Made by a program: the position numbers and the translations under genes | Shown: positions 30,454-42,952 of the stretch, in pieces | Numbering within the stretch: position 1 is the stretch's first letter | How the letters are laid out: each line of letters opens with the position of its first letter | The notes under the pieces: generated by a model | Told to the model about the DNA's origin: nothing | Database searches by the model: none | What the model saw: the letters and a program-made list of their open reading frames with translations, nothing else | Assembly (NCBI RefSeq): GCF_002929745.1 | Contig: NZ_PJIQ01000007.1 | Location: 26,711 to 90,710, forward strand | Reading direction: 5' to 3' | Length of the DNA: 64,000 nucleotides | Source of the DNA: Arthrobacter sp. B1805 | Lineage (GTDB): Bacteria > Actinomycetota > Actinomycetes > Actinomycetales > Micrococcaceae

Positions 30454-32199
30454 ATGACCACCTCTGAGCTGGATACCCTCCTCACCACCGCCGATGCCTG
30501 GGCCGCCGCCGATCCGGATCCACGGACGGCGGAGGAACTCCGTACGCTCATCGGCAACGTCCGGTCGGGCAGTTCCACGGCTGCCGTGTCGGAGCAGGAG
30601 CTCCGCGACAGCTTCTCAGGGCCTCTCGCCTTCGGTACGGCCGGCCTGCGTGCGGCCCTCGGCGCAGGCCCCAACCGGATGAACCGCGTGGTCGTCCGCC
30701 GCGCGGCCGCCGGTGTGGCCGCTCACGCGCTCGACCTGGCCGACGGATCCTACGCGCCACGCGCGGTGGTCGGCTTCGACGCGCGCCACAACTCGCGCAT
30801 CTTCGCCGAGGAGACGGCGGCGATCTTCACGGCCGCCGGCATCGAGACCTTCCTGATGCCCCGGGAATTGCCGACGCCGGTGCTCGCCTACGCGATCCGT
30901 GCCCTCGGGTGCGAAGTGGGCATCATGGTCACGGCGAGCCACAACCCGCCGCAGGACAACGGGTACAAGGTCTACCTCGGCGGTCGGGCGGTCGAGGAGG
31001 ACGCCCGGGGAGTCCAGATCGTCGCCCCACACGACGCAGGGATCGCGGCTCGCATCGCAGCGGTGGACGTCATCGAGCTTGCGGCCGACGGGTGGACCGT
31101 GCTGCCGGAGTCCATCGAGACGGACTACGTGCAGGCGGTCTCCGCCCTGGCCGATCCCACCCTCCGGGCCCGCGACCTGAAGATCGTCCTCACTCCCCTG
31201 CACGGCGTGGGCGGACGGACGGCGCAGGCGGTACTCGCGGCGGCAGGGTTCGACGACGTCACGGTCGTGGAACGCCAGGCCGAACCCGACCCCGACTTCC
31301 CGACGGTCGCCTTTCCCAACCCGGAAGAGCCCGGGGCACTGGATCTCGCACTCGAGACGGCGCTTCGGGTCGGAGCTGACCTCGTGATCGCCAATGACCC
31401 GGATGCCGACCGCGTCGCCCTTGCTGCTCGCGAGCCCTCCACCGGCGAGTGGCGCATGCTGCGCGGTGACGAGGTGGGTTCCCTCCTCGGCCTGCACCTC
31501 GCTGCCCGCCTCGCCGCTGCTCGGGACGGAGCATCGGAGGGTGCGGACGCAGTCCGGCAGGGCGTTTTCGCGAACTCGATCGTCTCCTCGCGCCTGCTCG
31601 GGCGGGTCGCTGCTCTCGCAGGGATCGACCACGTGCAGACCCTGACCGGATTCAAGTGGATCGCGCGCGTACACGGGCTCTCGTTCGGCTACGAGGAAGC
31701 CCTGGGCTACTGCGTCGCGCCGGACCTCGTCCGCGACAAGGACGGCATCTCCGCCGGCCTCCTGCTGGCCGAACTGGCAGCGGCGACGAAGACCTCCGGC
31801 CGGACGCTCTTCGACCTGCTGGACGACGCCTTCCTGGTCCACGGCCTGCACGCCTCCGATCAGCTCTCGGTCCGCGTCGGCAGCCTCGGGCTGCTCGGCG
31901 CGATGATGAACAGGCTGCGTGAGAACCCGCCGACGTCGTTCGCGGAGTCGCCTGTCACGGTCGCCGACGATCTTGCTCAGGGCTCGGCCCAACTCCCGCC
32001 CACGGACGGGCTGCTGTACCTCACACAGAACGAGACGCGCGTCATCATCCGACCCAGCGGTACCGAGCCGAAGCTGAAGTGCTACCTGGAGGTCGTGGAG
32101 CCCGTCGGCTCCGCTGCCGAGATCGAGGGGGCGAAGGAGGCCGCCCGAGCGCGCCTCGAGGCCGTGAAGCGCGATGTCGGTGAGGCTCTCGGGCTCTGA
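30454..32199 (+). CDS. Phospho-sugar mutase (phosphoglucomutase/phosphomannomutase, probable phosphopentomutase role)
   Basis: 581 residues. The alpha-D-phosphohexomutase motifs are present: the phosphoserine loop [16 protein letters not shown], metal loop [11 protein letters not shown], sugar-binding EEALGYCV, and the C-terminal [20 protein letters not shown] upstream and DeoC downstream suggest that it may interconvert ribose or deoxyribose 1- and 5-phosphates in nucleoside catabolism, as proposed for related enzymes. That is inference from position; glucose or mannose phosphates remain possible. Confidence 0.92.
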   Translation: MTTSELDTLLTTADAWAAADPDPRTAEELRTLIGNVRSGSSTAAVSEQELRDSFSGPLAFGTAGLRAALGAGPNRMNRVVVRRAAAGVAAHALDLADGSYAPRAVVGFDARHNSRIFAEETAAIFTAAGIETFLMPRELPTPVLAYAIRALGCEVGIMVTASHNPPQDNGYKVYLGGRAVEEDARGVQIVAPHDAGIAARIAAVDVIELAADGWTVLPESIETDYVQAVSALADPTLRARDLKIVLTPLHGVGGRTAQAVLAAAGFDDVTVVERQAEPDPDFPTVAFPNPEEPGALDLALETALRVGADLVIANDPDADRVALAAREPSTGEWRMLRGDEVGSLLGLHLAARLAAARDGASEGADAVRQGVFANSIVSSRLLGRVAALAGIDHVQTLTGFKWIARVHGLSFGYEEALGYCVAPDLVRDKDGISAGLLLAELAAATKTSGRTLFDLLDDAFLVHGLHASDQLSVRVGSLGLLGAMMNRLRENPPTSFAESPVTVADDLAQGSAQLPPTDGLLYLTQNETRVIIRPSGTEPKLKCYLEVVEPVGSAAEIEGAKEAARARLEAVKRDVGEALGL

Positions 32200-32308
32200 C
32201 AGGCCACGCGCCACGGGCAGGCCACGCGCCCGACGACAGGGCGCCCTCGCCGAGGTGCTCGACAGCCGCAAGGCGGGGGTTCGGCAGGTCCATGGAAAGA
32301 TGGGGACC

Positions 32309-32989
32309 ATGCCTACCGAAGTATCCCTAGCCTCCTACATCGACCACACGCTCCTGAAGCCCGAAGCAAGCCGTGAGCAGATCCTCACGGTGTGCCGCGA
32401 GGCCGTCGAGTACTCGTTCAAGTCCGTCTGCGTCAACCCGATCTGGGTCAGCACCGTCCGTACGGCGGTGAAGGACACCGGTGTCCTCACCTGCTCCGTC
32501 ATCGGGTTCCCGCTCGGAGCCACCACCACCGAGGTCAAGGTCTTCGAAGCCCGCGGCGCCGTCGCCGACGGCGCGGACGAGATCGACATGGTCATCAACA
32601 TCGCAGCCGCCCGTGCCGGCGAGAGGGACCTCCTGGTCGAGGACATCCTGGCCGTGGCGGACGCCGTCCACGAACAGGGCGCGATCCTGAAGGTGATCAT
32701 CGAGACATCGCTCCTGACGGACGATCAGAAAGTGCTTGCATGTGAGGCCGCCGTCGAGGCAGGAGCGGACTTCGTCAAGACCTCCACCGGCTTCAACGGC
32801 GGTGGCGCGACCGTCCAGGACGTCGCGCTCATGCGGAAGACCGTCGGCCCGGACCTCGGCGTCAAGGCGTCAGGAGGTGTCCGGTCCCTCGAGGACGCGC
32901 GCGCCATGATCGACGCCGGTGCAACGCGTATCGGCGCCAGCTCGGGAGTCGCTATCGTTAAGGGTGAACAGGGCACCGCAGCTTACTGA
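32309..32989 (+). CDS. deoC: Deoxyribose-phosphate aldolase
   Basis: 226 residues. It cleaves 2-deoxyribose 5-phosphate to acetaldehyde and glyceraldehyde 3-phosphate. Family landmarks are [14 protein letters not shown] at the start, [20 protein letters not shown], the Schiff-base lysine in [15 protein letters not shown], and [20 protein letters not shown] 32309 follows TGGGGACC. It completes the PNP-mutase-DeoC set. Confidence 0.96.
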   Translation: MPTEVSLASYIDHTLLKPEASREQILTVCREAVEYSFKSVCVNPIWVSTVRTAVKDTGVLTCSVIGFPLGATTTEVKVFEARGAVADGADEIDMVINIAAARAGERDLLVEDILAVADAVHEQGAILKVIIETSLLTDDQKVLACEAAVEAGADFVKTSTGFNGGGATVQDVALMRKTVGPDLGVKASGGVRSLEDARAMIDAGATRIGASSGVAIVKGEQGTAAY

Positions 32990-33026
32990 CGGCGCAGCAG
33001 TCACACCTCGCACGCAAGGAGATCCA

Positions 33027-33335
33027 ATGTCACATGAAGCCAGCGCGGAGCGCCAGAGCACCCGCACCGACAGCCCGCCCGCCCACGCCGGCAAGGGTCA
33101 CCTCGTCGAGAACATCGTGGTGTTCACCCTGATCTTCGGCGCGTTCCTCCTCAGCATGTACCTCCTGACCTGGTTCACGCCGCAGGATGTGTGGCCGATG
33201 GCCGTGATCGTCGTCGTCTCGTTCCTCGTCTTCTACATCCCGCAGGGCATCCTCGGCCGTTCCGACACCGGCTACGACCTCGCCGAGGGCAACAGCACGG
33301 ACGAGAAGGAGATGGGAACGGCAGTGAGCTCCTGA
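33027..33335 (+). CDS. Small membrane protein, unknown function
   Basis: 102 residues, ATG after AAGGAG. A polar, His-containing N-terminus is followed by two hydrophobic helices (IVVFTLIFGAFLLSMYLLTWF and WPMAVIVVVSFLVFYIPQGIL) and an acidic tail ending in VSS. I do not recognise a named family. It lies 37 bp after deoC, possibly on the same transcript, and ends at a strong bidirectional hairpin. Confidence 0.75.
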   Translation: MSHEASAERQSTRTDSPPAHAGKGHLVENIVVFTLIFGAFLLSMYLLTWFTPQDVWPMAVIVVVSFLVFYIPQGILGRSDTGYDLAEGNSTDEKEMGTAVSS

Positions 33336-33355
33336 GGCGACTGCTCGACGTCAGC

Positions 33356-33407
33356 TGACACACAGAAGAGGCCGTCCCCCGAAAGGGACGGCCTCTTCTG
33401 TGTGTCA
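33356..33407. terminator. Strong bidirectional terminator between converging genes
   Basis: A perfect 23-bp stem, left arm 33356-33378 and right arm 33385-33407, closes on a CCGAAA loop. It lies between the small membrane protein gene and mfd, which converge. It has AGAAGAGG / CCTCTTCT near the base, so it offers T-rich tracts in both directions. Confidence 0.9.
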
Positions 33408-33419
33408 GGGGCAAGCGCG

Positions 33420-36400
33420 CTACGGCGTGAACACCGACTCGAGCACGTTCTTCGCCCAGTCCAGGATCTCCGCATCCACCAGATCGCGTCCGCCGATCCG
33501 GGCAGTCTTCGGCTTCGGCACCAGCACGGCGTTCAGCGCGGGCTTGATCGCCGCGCCCGGATACATCCGCGTGAGGCGCATCTGCTTGGACTCCGGCAGC
33601 TCGGCCGGAGAGAACTTGATGAAGTTCCCCTGCAGGGCCACGTCCGTGAGGCCGAGCGACCGCGCTGCGACCCTGAAGCGTGCTACGGCAATCAGGTTCT
33701 CGACGGCGGCGGGTGGCTCGCCGTAGCGGTCCTTCAGCTCCGCGACGACGGCGTCGATCGCCTCGTCGGTCACCGCGGCTGCCAGCTTCCGGTAGGCCTC
33801 GAGGCGGAGCCTCTCCCCCGGCACATAGTCGTGCGGCAGGTGGGCATTGACCGGGAGCTCGATCTTCATCTCTGCGGCCTTCTCCTCCGCCTCCCCGCGG
33901 AAGTTGGCCACCGCCTCGCCGACGAGACGGATGTAGAGGTCGAATCCGACACCCTGGATATGGCCTGACTGCTCGCCGCCCAGCAGGTTGCCCGCGCCGC
34001 GGATCTCGAGGTCCTTCATCGCCAGCTGCATGCCGGCACCCAGCTCGTTGTGCGACGCGACGGCCTTGAGCCGCTCGAGCGCCACCTCCCCAAGGGGCTT
34101 CTCCGATGGGTACAGGAAGTAGGCGTAGGCCCGCTCGCGCCCGCGGCCCACGCGGCCGCGAAGCTGGTGCAGCTGTGACAGTCCGTAGGAATCGGCGCGA
34201 TCCACGATCAGCGTGTTGGCGTTCGAGATGTCGAGGCCCGTCTCGATGATCGTCGTGCAGACCAGGACGTCGAACTTCTTCTCCCAGAAGTCGACGATGA
34301 TCTGCTCGAGCCGTGATTCCGTCATCTGTCCGTGCGCCACTGCGACGCGCGCTTCGGGCACCAGCTCCTTCAGGTGGGCCGCCGTGCGGTCGATGGACGA
34401 GACCCGGTTGTGCACGAAGAACACCTGGCCCTCGCGCATCAGCTCGCGGCGGATGGCTGCGGACGCCTGCTTGTCCGTGTAAGGGCCCACGTACGTGAGC
34501 ACGGGATGGCGCTCCTCCGGCGGGGTCGCGAGGGTGGAGGTCTCGCGAATGCCTGTCAGGGACATCTCGAGCGTGCGCGGGATCGGCGTCGCACTCATCG
34601 CGAGCACGTCGACGTTGGTGCGCATCTTCTTCAGCGCTTCCTTGTGCTCGACGCCGAACCGCTGCTCCTCGTCGACGATCACGAGGCCCAGGTCCTTGAA
34701 GGCGATCTCCTTGGACAGCAGCCGGTGGGTGCCGATGACGACGTCGACGGCGCCGGAGGTGAGGCCCTCCGCCGTCTCCCGCGACTCCTTGGCGGTCTGG
34801 AAGCGCGACAGCGCGCGCACGCGCACCGGGAAACCGGAGAAGCGCTCGGAGAAGGTCTCGAAGTGCTGCTGCACCAGGAGCGTGGTGGGCACGAGGACCG
34901 CGACCTGCTTGCCGTCCTGGACCGCTTTGAAGGCCGCACGCACCGCGATCTCGGTCTTGCCGTACCCGACGTCGCCCGAGACGAGGCGGTCCATCGGGAC
35001 CTCACGCTCCATGTCGGCCTTGACCTCGTTGATCGTGGTCAGCTGGTCCGGCGTCTCGACGTAGGGGAAGGCCTCCTCGAGCTCGCGCTGCCAGGGGGTG
35101 TCCGGGCCGAAGGCGTGGCCACGCGACGCCATGCGGGCGGAGTACAGGCGGATGAGCTCGCCGGCGATCTCCTTGACCGCCTTGCGCGCCTGATTCTTGG
35201 TCTTGCTCCAGTCCGAACCGCCCATCTTGCTCAGGGCCGGTGCGTCGCCGCCGACGTAGCGCGTCACCTGGTCGAGCTGGTCGGTCGGCACGAACAGGCG
35301 GTCGCCCGGGGCGCCGCGCTTGGACGGCGCGTACTCGAGGACGAGGTACTCACGCGTGGTCCTGGTGGGGCCGGCCCCCGTCGAGCGCTGCATGAGCTCG
35401 ACGAACTTCGCGACGCCGTGCTGCTCGTGGACGACGAAGTCGCCTTCCTTGAGCTGCAGGGGATCGACGGCGTTCCGGCGGCGGGACGGCATCTTGCGCA
35501 TGTCGCGCGTGCCCGACGCGCTCGTCCGCCCGAGGAGGTCCGCCTCCGTGAGCAGCCCGATCTTCAGCCCGTCCACCACGAAGCCCCGGCCGGCAGAAGC
35601 CGTCGTGATCTCGATGATGCCGGGCTGCGGCGCGTGCTCGAGCGAATCGACGCGGCTCGCCGGGATGTCGTTGTCGTGGAAGAGCTCGGCCAGGCGCTGC
35701 GCCGGGCCCGGACCCTCGGTGGCGACCACCACGCGCCACTGGTCGCGGACGCGCCGGCCGATGAAGTCCATCATCTCGGCGACGTCACCCTGGTAGCCGC
35801 GCGGCTCCCGCGCGTGCAGGGTGAAGCTGTCGACGTCGCTGAGCTCCTCATCGGCGCCGAAGGACGTGACACCCCACCAGGCGACGGAGTTCGCGAGCGC
35901 CGTCGCGCGGGTGTCCGTCAGCGAGCGGAAGCTGGCTTCCTGCAGATCCGTCCCGAGGCCGCCGGTCAGGTCCAGGGGTGCTGCTCCGCCGTCGGACGCC
36001 GTGGACCACGCGGCAGCGAGGAATTCCTCGTTGGTGGCGGCGAGGTCGTGGGCGCGGGCTCGTACCTTCTCGGGTTCGACGACCACGGCGATGGACCCTG
36101 GCGGCAGCTCGCCCACGAACGGCACCATCGCGTCGACGAGGACGGGAGCGAGGGACTCCATGCCTTCGACGGCGATGCCGCCGGCAATCTTCTCCAGCAT
36201 GGATGCGGCCGCCGGCAGCTCGGACTGCAGCTTCGCGGCGCGCGACATCACCGACGCGGTGATGAGGATCTCCCTGCAGGGCGGGGCGTACAGGGCCAGC
36301 GGAGGCTCCCCCGAAGTCAGCGAACGCTGGTCGGCCACCGCGAACCAGCGCATCTGGTCCACCTCGTCACCGAAGAAATCGACGCGGATCGGGTGGTCCT

Positions 36401-37022
36401 CGGTGGGCGGGAATACGTCGATGATGCCGCCGCGCACCGCGAACTCTCCACGGTGGGTGACCATGTCCACGCGGGCGTAGGCGGCATCGGACAGCGCCCT
36501 GACGACGTCGGAGAACGCGATCTCGTCCCCCACCTTCAGGGACACCGGCTCGAGGTCCCCGAGTCCTGCGACCAGCGGCTGGACGACGGCGCGGATGGGG
36601 GCAGTGATGACCTTGACCGGCGCTCCCTCGGGGTGCGCGAGGCGGCGCAGGACCGACAGTCGCCGCCCCACGGTGTCCGAGCGCGGGGACAATCGCTCGT
36701 GCGGAAGCGTCTCCCAGCTCGGGAATTCCTCGATGGCGTTCTCGGGCAGGTAGCTGCGCAGGGCCGCTGCGAGGTCTTCCGCCTCACGCCCAGTCGCTGT
36801 GATCGCCAGGACCACCGGCGCAGCCCCGTCGCGGCCGGCGGGAGCAGTGCCGGCCACTGCAAGACCATCGGCCATCTCCGCGATCAGCGGGGCGCGCATG
36901 CCGGCGGGGGCACCGATCTGCAGGTCCGCGCTGCGCTGGTCGACCGGCCGCGAAGCGTTGGTTCGCACCCGCGCGTAGGAAGCATCATCGGCGAGCGCCG
37001 CGCGCAATCCGTTCAGGCTCAT
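33420..37022 (-). CDS. mfd: Transcription-repair coupling factor
   Basis: 1200 residues. It removes stalled RNA polymerase at DNA lesions and recruits UvrA. The N-terminal UvrB-like region (FPSWETLPHERLSPRSDTVGRRL) is followed by the RNA polymerase-interaction domain (GDFVVHEQHGVAKF), then the RecG-like helicase with Walker A SGDVGYGKTEIA, DEEQRFGVEHKE, SATPIPRTLEMSLTG, and QLRGRVGRGRERAYAYFLYP, and a C-terminal TRCF domain. ATG 37022 opens MSLNGLRAAL, typical for the family. Single gene. Confidence 0.97.
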   Translation of the reverse strand: MSLNGLRAALADDASYARVRTNASRPVDQRSADLQIGAPAGMRAPLIAEMADGLAVAGTAPAGRDGAAPVVLAITATGREAEDLAAALRSYLPENAIEEFPSWETLPHERLSPRSDTVGRRLSVLRRLAHPEGAPVKVITAPIRAVVQPLVAGLGDLEPVSLKVGDEIAFSDVVRALSDAAYARVDMVTHRGEFAVRGGIIDVFPPTEDHPIRVDFFGDEVDQMRWFAVADQRSLTSGEPPLALYAPPCREILITASVMSRAAKLQSELPAAASMLEKIAGGIAVEGMESLAPVLVDAMVPFVGELPPGSIAVVVEPEKVRARAHDLAATNEEFLAAAWSTASDGGAAPLDLTGGLGTDLQEASFRSLTDTRATALANSVAWWGVTSFGADEELSDVDSFTLHAREPRGYQGDVAEMMDFIGRRVRDQWRVVVATEGPGPAQRLAELFHDNDIPASRVDSLEHAPQPGIIEITTASAGRGFVVDGLKIGLLTEADLLGRTSASGTRDMRKMPSRRRNAVDPLQLKEGDFVVHEQHGVAKFVELMQRSTGAGPTRTTREYLVLEYAPSKRGAPGDRLFVPTDQLDQVTRYVGGDAPALSKMGGSDWSKTKNQARKAVKEIAGELIRLYSARMASRGHAFGPDTPWQRELEEAFPYVETPDQLTTINEVKADMEREVPMDRLVSGDVGYGKTEIAVRAAFKAVQDGKQVAVLVPTTLLVQQHFETFSERFSGFPVRVRALSRFQTAKESRETAEGLTSGAVDVVIGTHRLLSKEIAFKDLGLVIVDEEQRFGVEHKEALKKMRTNVDVLAMSATPIPRTLEMSLTGIRETSTLATPPEERHPVLTYVGPYTDKQASAAIRRELMREGQVFFVHNRVSSIDRTAAHLKELVPEARVAVAHGQMTESRLEQIIVDFWEKKFDVLVCTTIIETGLDISNANTLIVDRADSYGLSQLHQLRGRVGRGRERAYAYFLYPSEKPLGEVALERLKAVASHNELGAGMQLAMKDLEIRGAGNLLGGEQSGHIQGVGFDLYIRLVGEAVANFRGEAEEKAAEMKIELPVNAHLPHDYVPGERLRLEAYRKLAAAVTDEAIDAVVAELKDRYGEPPAAVENLIAVARFRVAARSLGLTDVALQGNFIKFSPAELPESKQMRLTRMYPGAAIKPALNAVLVPKPKTARIGGRDLVDAEILDWAKNVLESVFTP

Positions 37023-37260
37023 CGTTCGGAACTCCTCAGGCGTGGGTCGTCCCGCTGCCCACGGGGACCCGGAAGGCGGCGGGGACAGCACAAAAGCCCG
37101 GAAAACGAAGCGCTTCCGGGGACGCCTCCACTTTACCAAGGGGCCCTGACGCTTTCCCTCCCGCGGTATCAGCCGCGTTCGTCCGGGGTGCAGGCCGTAG
37201 GATTGCCGGAGACCCTGTCCGTACCACCGGCGCGGCACCGCGCCGTCTCTTGGAGGAACC

Positions 37261-37758
37261 ATGGCCCTCAACGCATCCACGACGCTGCCCTATGACACCA
37301 CGACCGTCCTCGGCGTCTTCACCGACGAGGGCTTCGTCCGCCACATGAGCGAATACGTCGGCGGTTCGCTCGAATCGCTCACGGTCGACGGCGACACCGC
37401 CGGCGCCTTCACGCTCACCGCCGTCCGCACGATGCCGACGCACCGGCTGCCGGACATGGCCCGCAAGTTCGTCGGCGAGACATTGTCCGTCACGCAGATC
37501 GAACACTGGGAGGCGCCCGACGCCGCAGGCTCCCGCCAGGCGGCACTGACCATGACCGTCGCCGGCGTGCCGCTCAACGTCACGGCCGTGCAGCGCCTCG
37601 TGGCACAGGGAACAGAGACCGTCGTCGACCTGCAGGGAACCGTGTCGTCATCGATCCCGTTCCTCGGCGGCAAGATCGCCGGTGCAGCAGAACCCATGAT
37701 CGGCAAGGCCCTCAACGTGCAGGCCGCCGAAGCCCGGAAGTGGTTGGAGAACCGCTGA
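37261..37758 (+). CDS. DUF2505 family protein
   Basis: 165 residues. It matches the actinobacterial DUF2505 family, related to START/SRPBCC-like lipid-binding folds: ASTTLPYDTTTVLGVFTDEGFVRHM at the start, GETLSVTQIEHWEAPD in the middle, and VDLQGTVSSSIPFLGGKIAGAAEPMIGKALNVQA near the end. The ligand and role are unknown. The start follows TTGGAGGAACC. It probably forms a transcript with the next gene. Confidence 0.9.
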   Translation: MALNASTTLPYDTTTVLGVFTDEGFVRHMSEYVGGSLESLTVDGDTAGAFTLTAVRTMPTHRLPDMARKFVGETLSVTQIEHWEAPDAAGSRQAALTMTVAGVPLNVTAVQRLVAQGTETVVDLQGTVSSSIPFLGGKIAGAAEPMIGKALNVQAAEARKWLENR

Positions 37759-37810
37759 CCACCCGGTCGCTCCCGTAGATCCATTCCGCCCCACCGAAAG
37801 TTCCTGAACC

Positions 37811-38032
37811 GTGCAACTCCCCACACCGCTTGCCCTGATCCTGATCCTCGCCGGCGTCTGGACCCTCATCGTCTGGCCGCCGTTCCTGCGCCGCATCCTC
37901 AAGGATCCGCGGGCCCGTGACGAGAAGGGGGCCGCCACGCGGTTCCTGACCGTACACGTCATGCTCATCTCGACCTCGATGATCCTGGGAGCCGCAACCG
38001 CCGTCATCGGCGTGCGCGCCTTGATCGCCTGA
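37811..38032 (+). CDS. SCO4848-family small membrane protein
   Basis: 73 residues from a GTG. Two hydrophobic helices ([19 protein letters not shown] and [20 protein letters not shown]) flank [13 protein letters not shown], the pattern of the SCO4848 family found widely in actinobacteria. The function is unknown. It lies 52 bp after the DUF2505 gene and 47 bp before nhaA. Confidence 0.8.
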   Translation: MQLPTPLALILILAGVWTLIVWPPFLRRILKDPRARDEKGAATRFLTVHVMLISTSMILGAATAVIGVRALIA

Positions 38033-38079
38033 GGTCCTTCGTCCCCCGCAGTCGCAGCCCCCTTCGCAGAGGAGACCCC

Positions 38080-39453
38080 ATGGCGCACGACGAGTCCCGC
38101 CGGACGGCCGGATCCCATCCTGTGGTCCTCCAGCGATCCAGCTACCCGGAGTACCTCCGCATCAGCGAAATCCTCCGGAAGGAGACGGTGGGCGGCATCC
38201 TGCTTCTCATCGCCGCCGCGGTCGCGATCATCTGGGCCAACTCTCCCTTCGGCGCCTCGTACTTCGCCATCCGGGACTTCGAGTTCGGGTACGAACCGTG
38301 GCACCTGAAGCTCTCTGTCGGGCAGTGGGCCTCGGACGGCCTGCTCGCCGTCTTTTTCTTCCTCACCGGTCTCGAGCTTAAGCGGGAGTTCGTCGCGGGT
38401 GATCTCCGCCGGGTCAGCAGGGCCATCGTGCCGGTCGCCGCAGCGTTTGGCGGCGTCGTCGTCCCCGCCCTGATCTATACCATCGTGAACCTGTCCTCAC
38501 CGGACACGCTGCGCGGCTGGGCCATCCCGACCGCGACGGATATCGCGTTCGCGCTGGCCGTGCTCGCGGTCATCAGTTCGCACCTCCCGGGTGCTCTGCG
38601 GATCTTCCTGCTGACGCTCGCGGTCGTTGACGACCTCATCGCCATCGCGATCATCGCGTTCTTCTACTCGGAGGACGTCAGCTTCGTCTTCCTGCTGTGG
38701 ATGCTCCTGCCGCTCGGCCTGTTCGCGCTGCTCGCCCAGCGCCGGCCCAAGTTCTTCGGCAGGACGACGCTCGGCCCGTGGCTGATCCTGCTGCCCCTCG
38801 GCATCCTCACCTGGGCACTCATGCACGCCTCCGGTGTCCACGCCACCGTCGCCGGCGTGCTGCTCGGGTTCTGCGTGCCGGTGCTGCGACGCGCCCCCGA
38901 CGGGTCACGCGCGCTGCCGAGGCCCAACAAGCCAGGATTGGCGGAGGTCTTCGAGCACCGTTTCCGCCCGCTGTCCACCGGGTTCGCAGTGCCCGTCTTC
39001 GCGTTCTTCTCGGCCGGGGTGGCGATCGGCGGCGCCGAGGGATTCGTCTCCGCCCTCACCGATCCGGTGCTCATCGGCATCGTGCTCGGCCTCGTGCTCG
39101 GCAAGCCGGTCGGCATCCTCCTGACGACCTTCATCGTCACCAGGACCACCAGGGCCACGCTGGATCCGGGACTGAGCTGGTGGGACCTCCTCGGCGTCGG
39201 AATCCTGGCCGGTGTCGGTTTCACGGTGTCCCTTCTGGTGAACGACCTGAGTTTCGGGGCGGGCAGCCAGCACGACGACCACGCGAAGGTCGCCATCCTC
39301 ACCGCGTCGCTCATGGCGGCGCTCCTCTCCAGCGTGGTGCTGCGCTCCCGCAACAAGCACTATCGCCGCATCACCGAGGAGGAGAAGGTCGACACGGACG
39401 CCGACGGCATCCCGGACGTCTTCGAAGACCGCGGTGACCAGGCGCATCCGTGA
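38080..39453 (+). CDS. nhaA: Na+/H+ antiporter NhaA
   Basis: 457 residues, about 12 membrane helices. It exports Na+ (or Li+) in exchange for protons. Key NhaA motifs are [36 protein letters not shown] (the TD...D ion site, with [15 protein letters not shown] next) and [15 protein letters not shown]. The C-terminal tail after the last helix contains [13 protein letters not shown], a calcium-binding thrombospondin-3-like motif not usual in NhaA. The stop overlaps the histidine kinase start by four bases (GTGA), so the two are coupled. Confidence 0.95.
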   Translation: MAHDESRRTAGSHPVVLQRSSYPEYLRISEILRKETVGGILLLIAAAVAIIWANSPFGASYFAIRDFEFGYEPWHLKLSVGQWASDGLLAVFFFLTGLELKREFVAGDLRRVSRAIVPVAAAFGGVVVPALIYTIVNLSSPDTLRGWAIPTATDIAFALAVLAVISSHLPGALRIFLLTLAVVDDLIAIAIIAFFYSEDVSFVFLLWMLLPLGLFALLAQRRPKFFGRTTLGPWLILLPLGILTWALMHASGVHATVAGVLLGFCVPVLRRAPDGSRALPRPNKPGLAEVFEHRFRPLSTGFAVPVFAFFSAGVAIGGAEGFVSALTDPVLIGIVLGLVLGKPVGILLTTFIVTRTTRATLDPGLSWWDLLGVGILAGVGFTVSLLVNDLSFGAGSQHDDHAKVAILTASLMAALLSSVVLRSRNKHYRRITEEEKVDTDADGIPDVFEDRGDQAHP

Positions 39454-41153
39454 CCGATCGCGGCCGGACGGCGGGAGAGGGCGACCTCGCCGACGCCGAT
39501 GTCGACCGTTCCGACCACCGGTCACAGCGGCGCCGACGCATCATCCTCAGTGAGATCGCCCTGGCCATCACCTTCACCCTCGCGATGGTGCTCGGGCTCG
39601 CCGAGCACGAGGACCTCGTGTCGGTGGAGCTCTTCCTCGCGGGCTGGACCCTCAATGTCCTGATGCTGACGCTGTGCTTCGTGCTTCCGTGGTCCACCAT
39701 CCGGGCGAGTTCGGTCATCGTCATACCACTCGTCGACTTCGTAGCGATCGGCCTCTCCCGCGCCGCGGCGGGCGACACGCTGGCGGGCGTGGGTCTGCTG
39801 GCCGCGTTCCCGGTCGTCTGGATCGCCGCCTCACGCGTCCGGATGGGCACGGCGGTCGCTATCACGGTCGTCGCGTCCCTTGCGATCATCTGGCTCCCGC
39901 TCCCGCTCCGCGCCGAACCGACCACGCTCGACGCACTCCTGGATCCGATCCTGCTGCCCATCATGCTCACGGGGCTCGCCTGGTTCGTCAGCGCGCTCAC
40001 CAAGGACAACCGTCGACAACAGGAAGCACTCAGGGAATCGCAGTCGGCCCTGAGGGAGAGCGCCGAGGCGGGCAGGAAGCGCGAGCGCCTGCTCGAGACC
40101 GTCTTCGACACAGTCAGCGTGGGACTGCTGGCACTCGATGCGGAGGGCAACGATCTCCTCATGAACGCCCGGCAGCGCGAGGGGCACGCCGTCGCAGCGC
40201 CGCCCGGCAACGGCGATCCCAACGAGGCCGAACTGCTGATCTTCGGACCCGACCGGGTGACGCCGATCCCGCCGGAGCAACGGCCCGTGGCCCGGGCGGT
40301 TCGCGGCGAGAACCTCGAGGCCGAGCGGGTGTGGATCGGGACGGGCCGTTCCCAACGCGCCCTCGCCATCTCCTCGCAGTCCATGTACGACGACGACGGT
40401 ACTTTCGCCGGTACCGTGGTGTCCTTCAACGACATCACCGAACTGGTGCTGGCCCTGCAGGCCAAGGACGATTTCCTCTCGAACGTCTCGCACGAGTTCC
40501 GCACGCCACTGACGTCCATCCTCGGGTATCTGGAGCTGACACTCGAGCTCGGCGATCGTCTTCCCGACGGGGTCGCGGGCCACCTCGAGGTGGCACGGCG
40601 CAACGCCTCGCGGCTCGAGCAGCTGGTCGAGGACCTGTTGGCCATCAACGCCGGGACCTTCGAGGTCAACCCGGTTCCCACGGACGTGGGACGGACGCTG
40701 GCGGAAGCGACGTCGTCCGCCAGCGTGCGTGCGGCGCGCTCCGGCCTGCACCTCTCGAACCGGGCGCCGGCCACACTCCCCGCGGTCGTGGACCCGGTAC
40801 GGCTCGCGCAGGCCGTCGACAACCTGCTCACCAACGCCGTGAAGTACAACAGGAAGGGCGGCAGCATTACCGTGGACGCCTGGCTCGAGGACGCTTCCCT
40901 CGTCGTCGAGGTGGCGGACACCGGCATCGGCATCCAGGCGGAGGAACTGCACCAGGTCTTCGACCGCTTCTTCCGATCGCACTCGGCCCGAACCTCCTCG
41001 GTGCCGGGCGTCGGGCTGGGCCTGCTGATCACCAGGAGCATCGTCGGTGAGCACGGCGGGTCGATCACGGTCACCAGCGAACCCGGGAAGGGCACGTGCT
41101 TCCGGATCATCATCCCGCAACCGGCGCCCCGGCCGCAGGATGGTGCTGGCTAG
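39450..41153 (+). CDS. Membrane sensor histidine kinase (PAS-HisKA-HATPase)
   Basis: 567 residues from a GTG inside the nhaA stop. About six membrane helices fill 30-190. A helical segment and a PAS domain ([24 protein letters not shown]) follow, then the phospho-acceptor H-box [20 protein letters not shown] (about His348), N-box [13 protein letters not shown] and G boxes ADTGIGI and [13 protein letters not shown]. No response regulator lies nearby, so it is an orphan by position. Coupling to NhaA suggests sensing of salt, pH or membrane state. It ends in a four-base convergent overlap with the sufU gene. Confidence 0.93.
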   Translation: MTDRGRTAGEGDLADADVDRSDHRSQRRRRIILSEIALAITFTLAMVLGLAEHEDLVSVELFLAGWTLNVLMLTLCFVLPWSTIRASSVIVIPLVDFVAIGLSRAAAGDTLAGVGLLAAFPVVWIAASRVRMGTAVAITVVASLAIIWLPLPLRAEPTTLDALLDPILLPIMLTGLAWFVSALTKDNRRQQEALRESQSALRESAEAGRKRERLLETVFDTVSVGLLALDAEGNDLLMNARQREGHAVAAPPGNGDPNEAELLIFGPDRVTPIPPEQRPVARAVRGENLEAERVWIGTGRSQRALAISSQSMYDDDGTFAGTVVSFNDITELVLALQAKDDFLSNVSHEFRTPLTSILGYLELTLELGDRLPDGVAGHLEVARRNASRLEQLVEDLLAINAGTFEVNPVPTDVGRTLAEATSSASVRAARSGLHLSNRAPATLPAVVDPVRLAQAVDNLLTNAVKYNRKGGSITVDAWLEDASLVVEVADTGIGIQAEELHQVFDRFFRSHSARTSSVPGVGLGLLITRSIVGEHGGSITVTSEPGKGTCFRIIIPQPAPRPQDGAG

Positions 41154-41602
41154 GAGTTCGCCGCGAGCAGGGACTCCTCGAGCGCGACCCATGCGAGCAT
41201 CGCGCATTTGACCCTTGCCGGGAAGCGTGACACCCCGGAGAACGCCGCCGCGTCGCCGAGCACCTCCTCGTCCGCCTCGATCCTGCCACGCGAGCGCATC
41301 ACCTCGCGGAAGGAGTCGACGAGTGCGATCACCTCGTCCCTCGGCAGCCCCTGCACGAGGTCGGTGAGCACCGACGCGGACGCCATCGAGATGGCGCACC
41401 CCGCACCATCCCAGCTCACGGCGGTGACCGTTCCCTCGTCCACGCCCGCGCGGAGGGTGATCTCGTCACCGCACACCGGGTTGAGCTGGTGCGACTCCCC
41501 CGCGCGCCCGCCGCCGTCGTACTCCCGCAGGGGCGAACCGTGGCGGACCTTCGCGTGGTCCAGGATGATTTGCTGGTACAGCTGTTCCAGGCCGGTACTC
41601 AT
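41150..41602 (-). CDS. sufU: Iron-sulfur cluster assembly sulfur-transfer protein SufU
   Basis: 150 residues. SufU accepts sulfur from SufS through a zinc-bound cysteine. The three cysteines are seen in NPVCGDEITL, GAGCAISMAS and RVKCAMLAW; the length and the insert VQGLPRDEVIALVDSF are typical of SufU rather than IscU. Its ATG directly follows the sufS stop (TGA-ATG). The SufBCD scaffold genes are not in this window. Confidence 0.95.
   Translation of the reverse strand: MSTGLEQLYQQIILDHAKVRHGSPLREYDGGGRAGESHQLNPVCGDEITLRAGVDEGTVTAVSWDGAGCAISMASASVLTDLVQGLPRDEVIALVDSFREVMRSRGRIEADEEVLGDAAAFSGVSRFPARVKCAMLAWVALEESLLAANS

Positions 41603-42952
<1,350 letters not shown>

Noticed and set aside
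34332..37295. A 987-codon open frame on the plus strand opposite mfd
   Set aside because: It has the Arg/Gly/His-rich composition of an antisense shadow in GC-rich DNA, with no recognisable domain, while the minus frame is a full-length Mfd.
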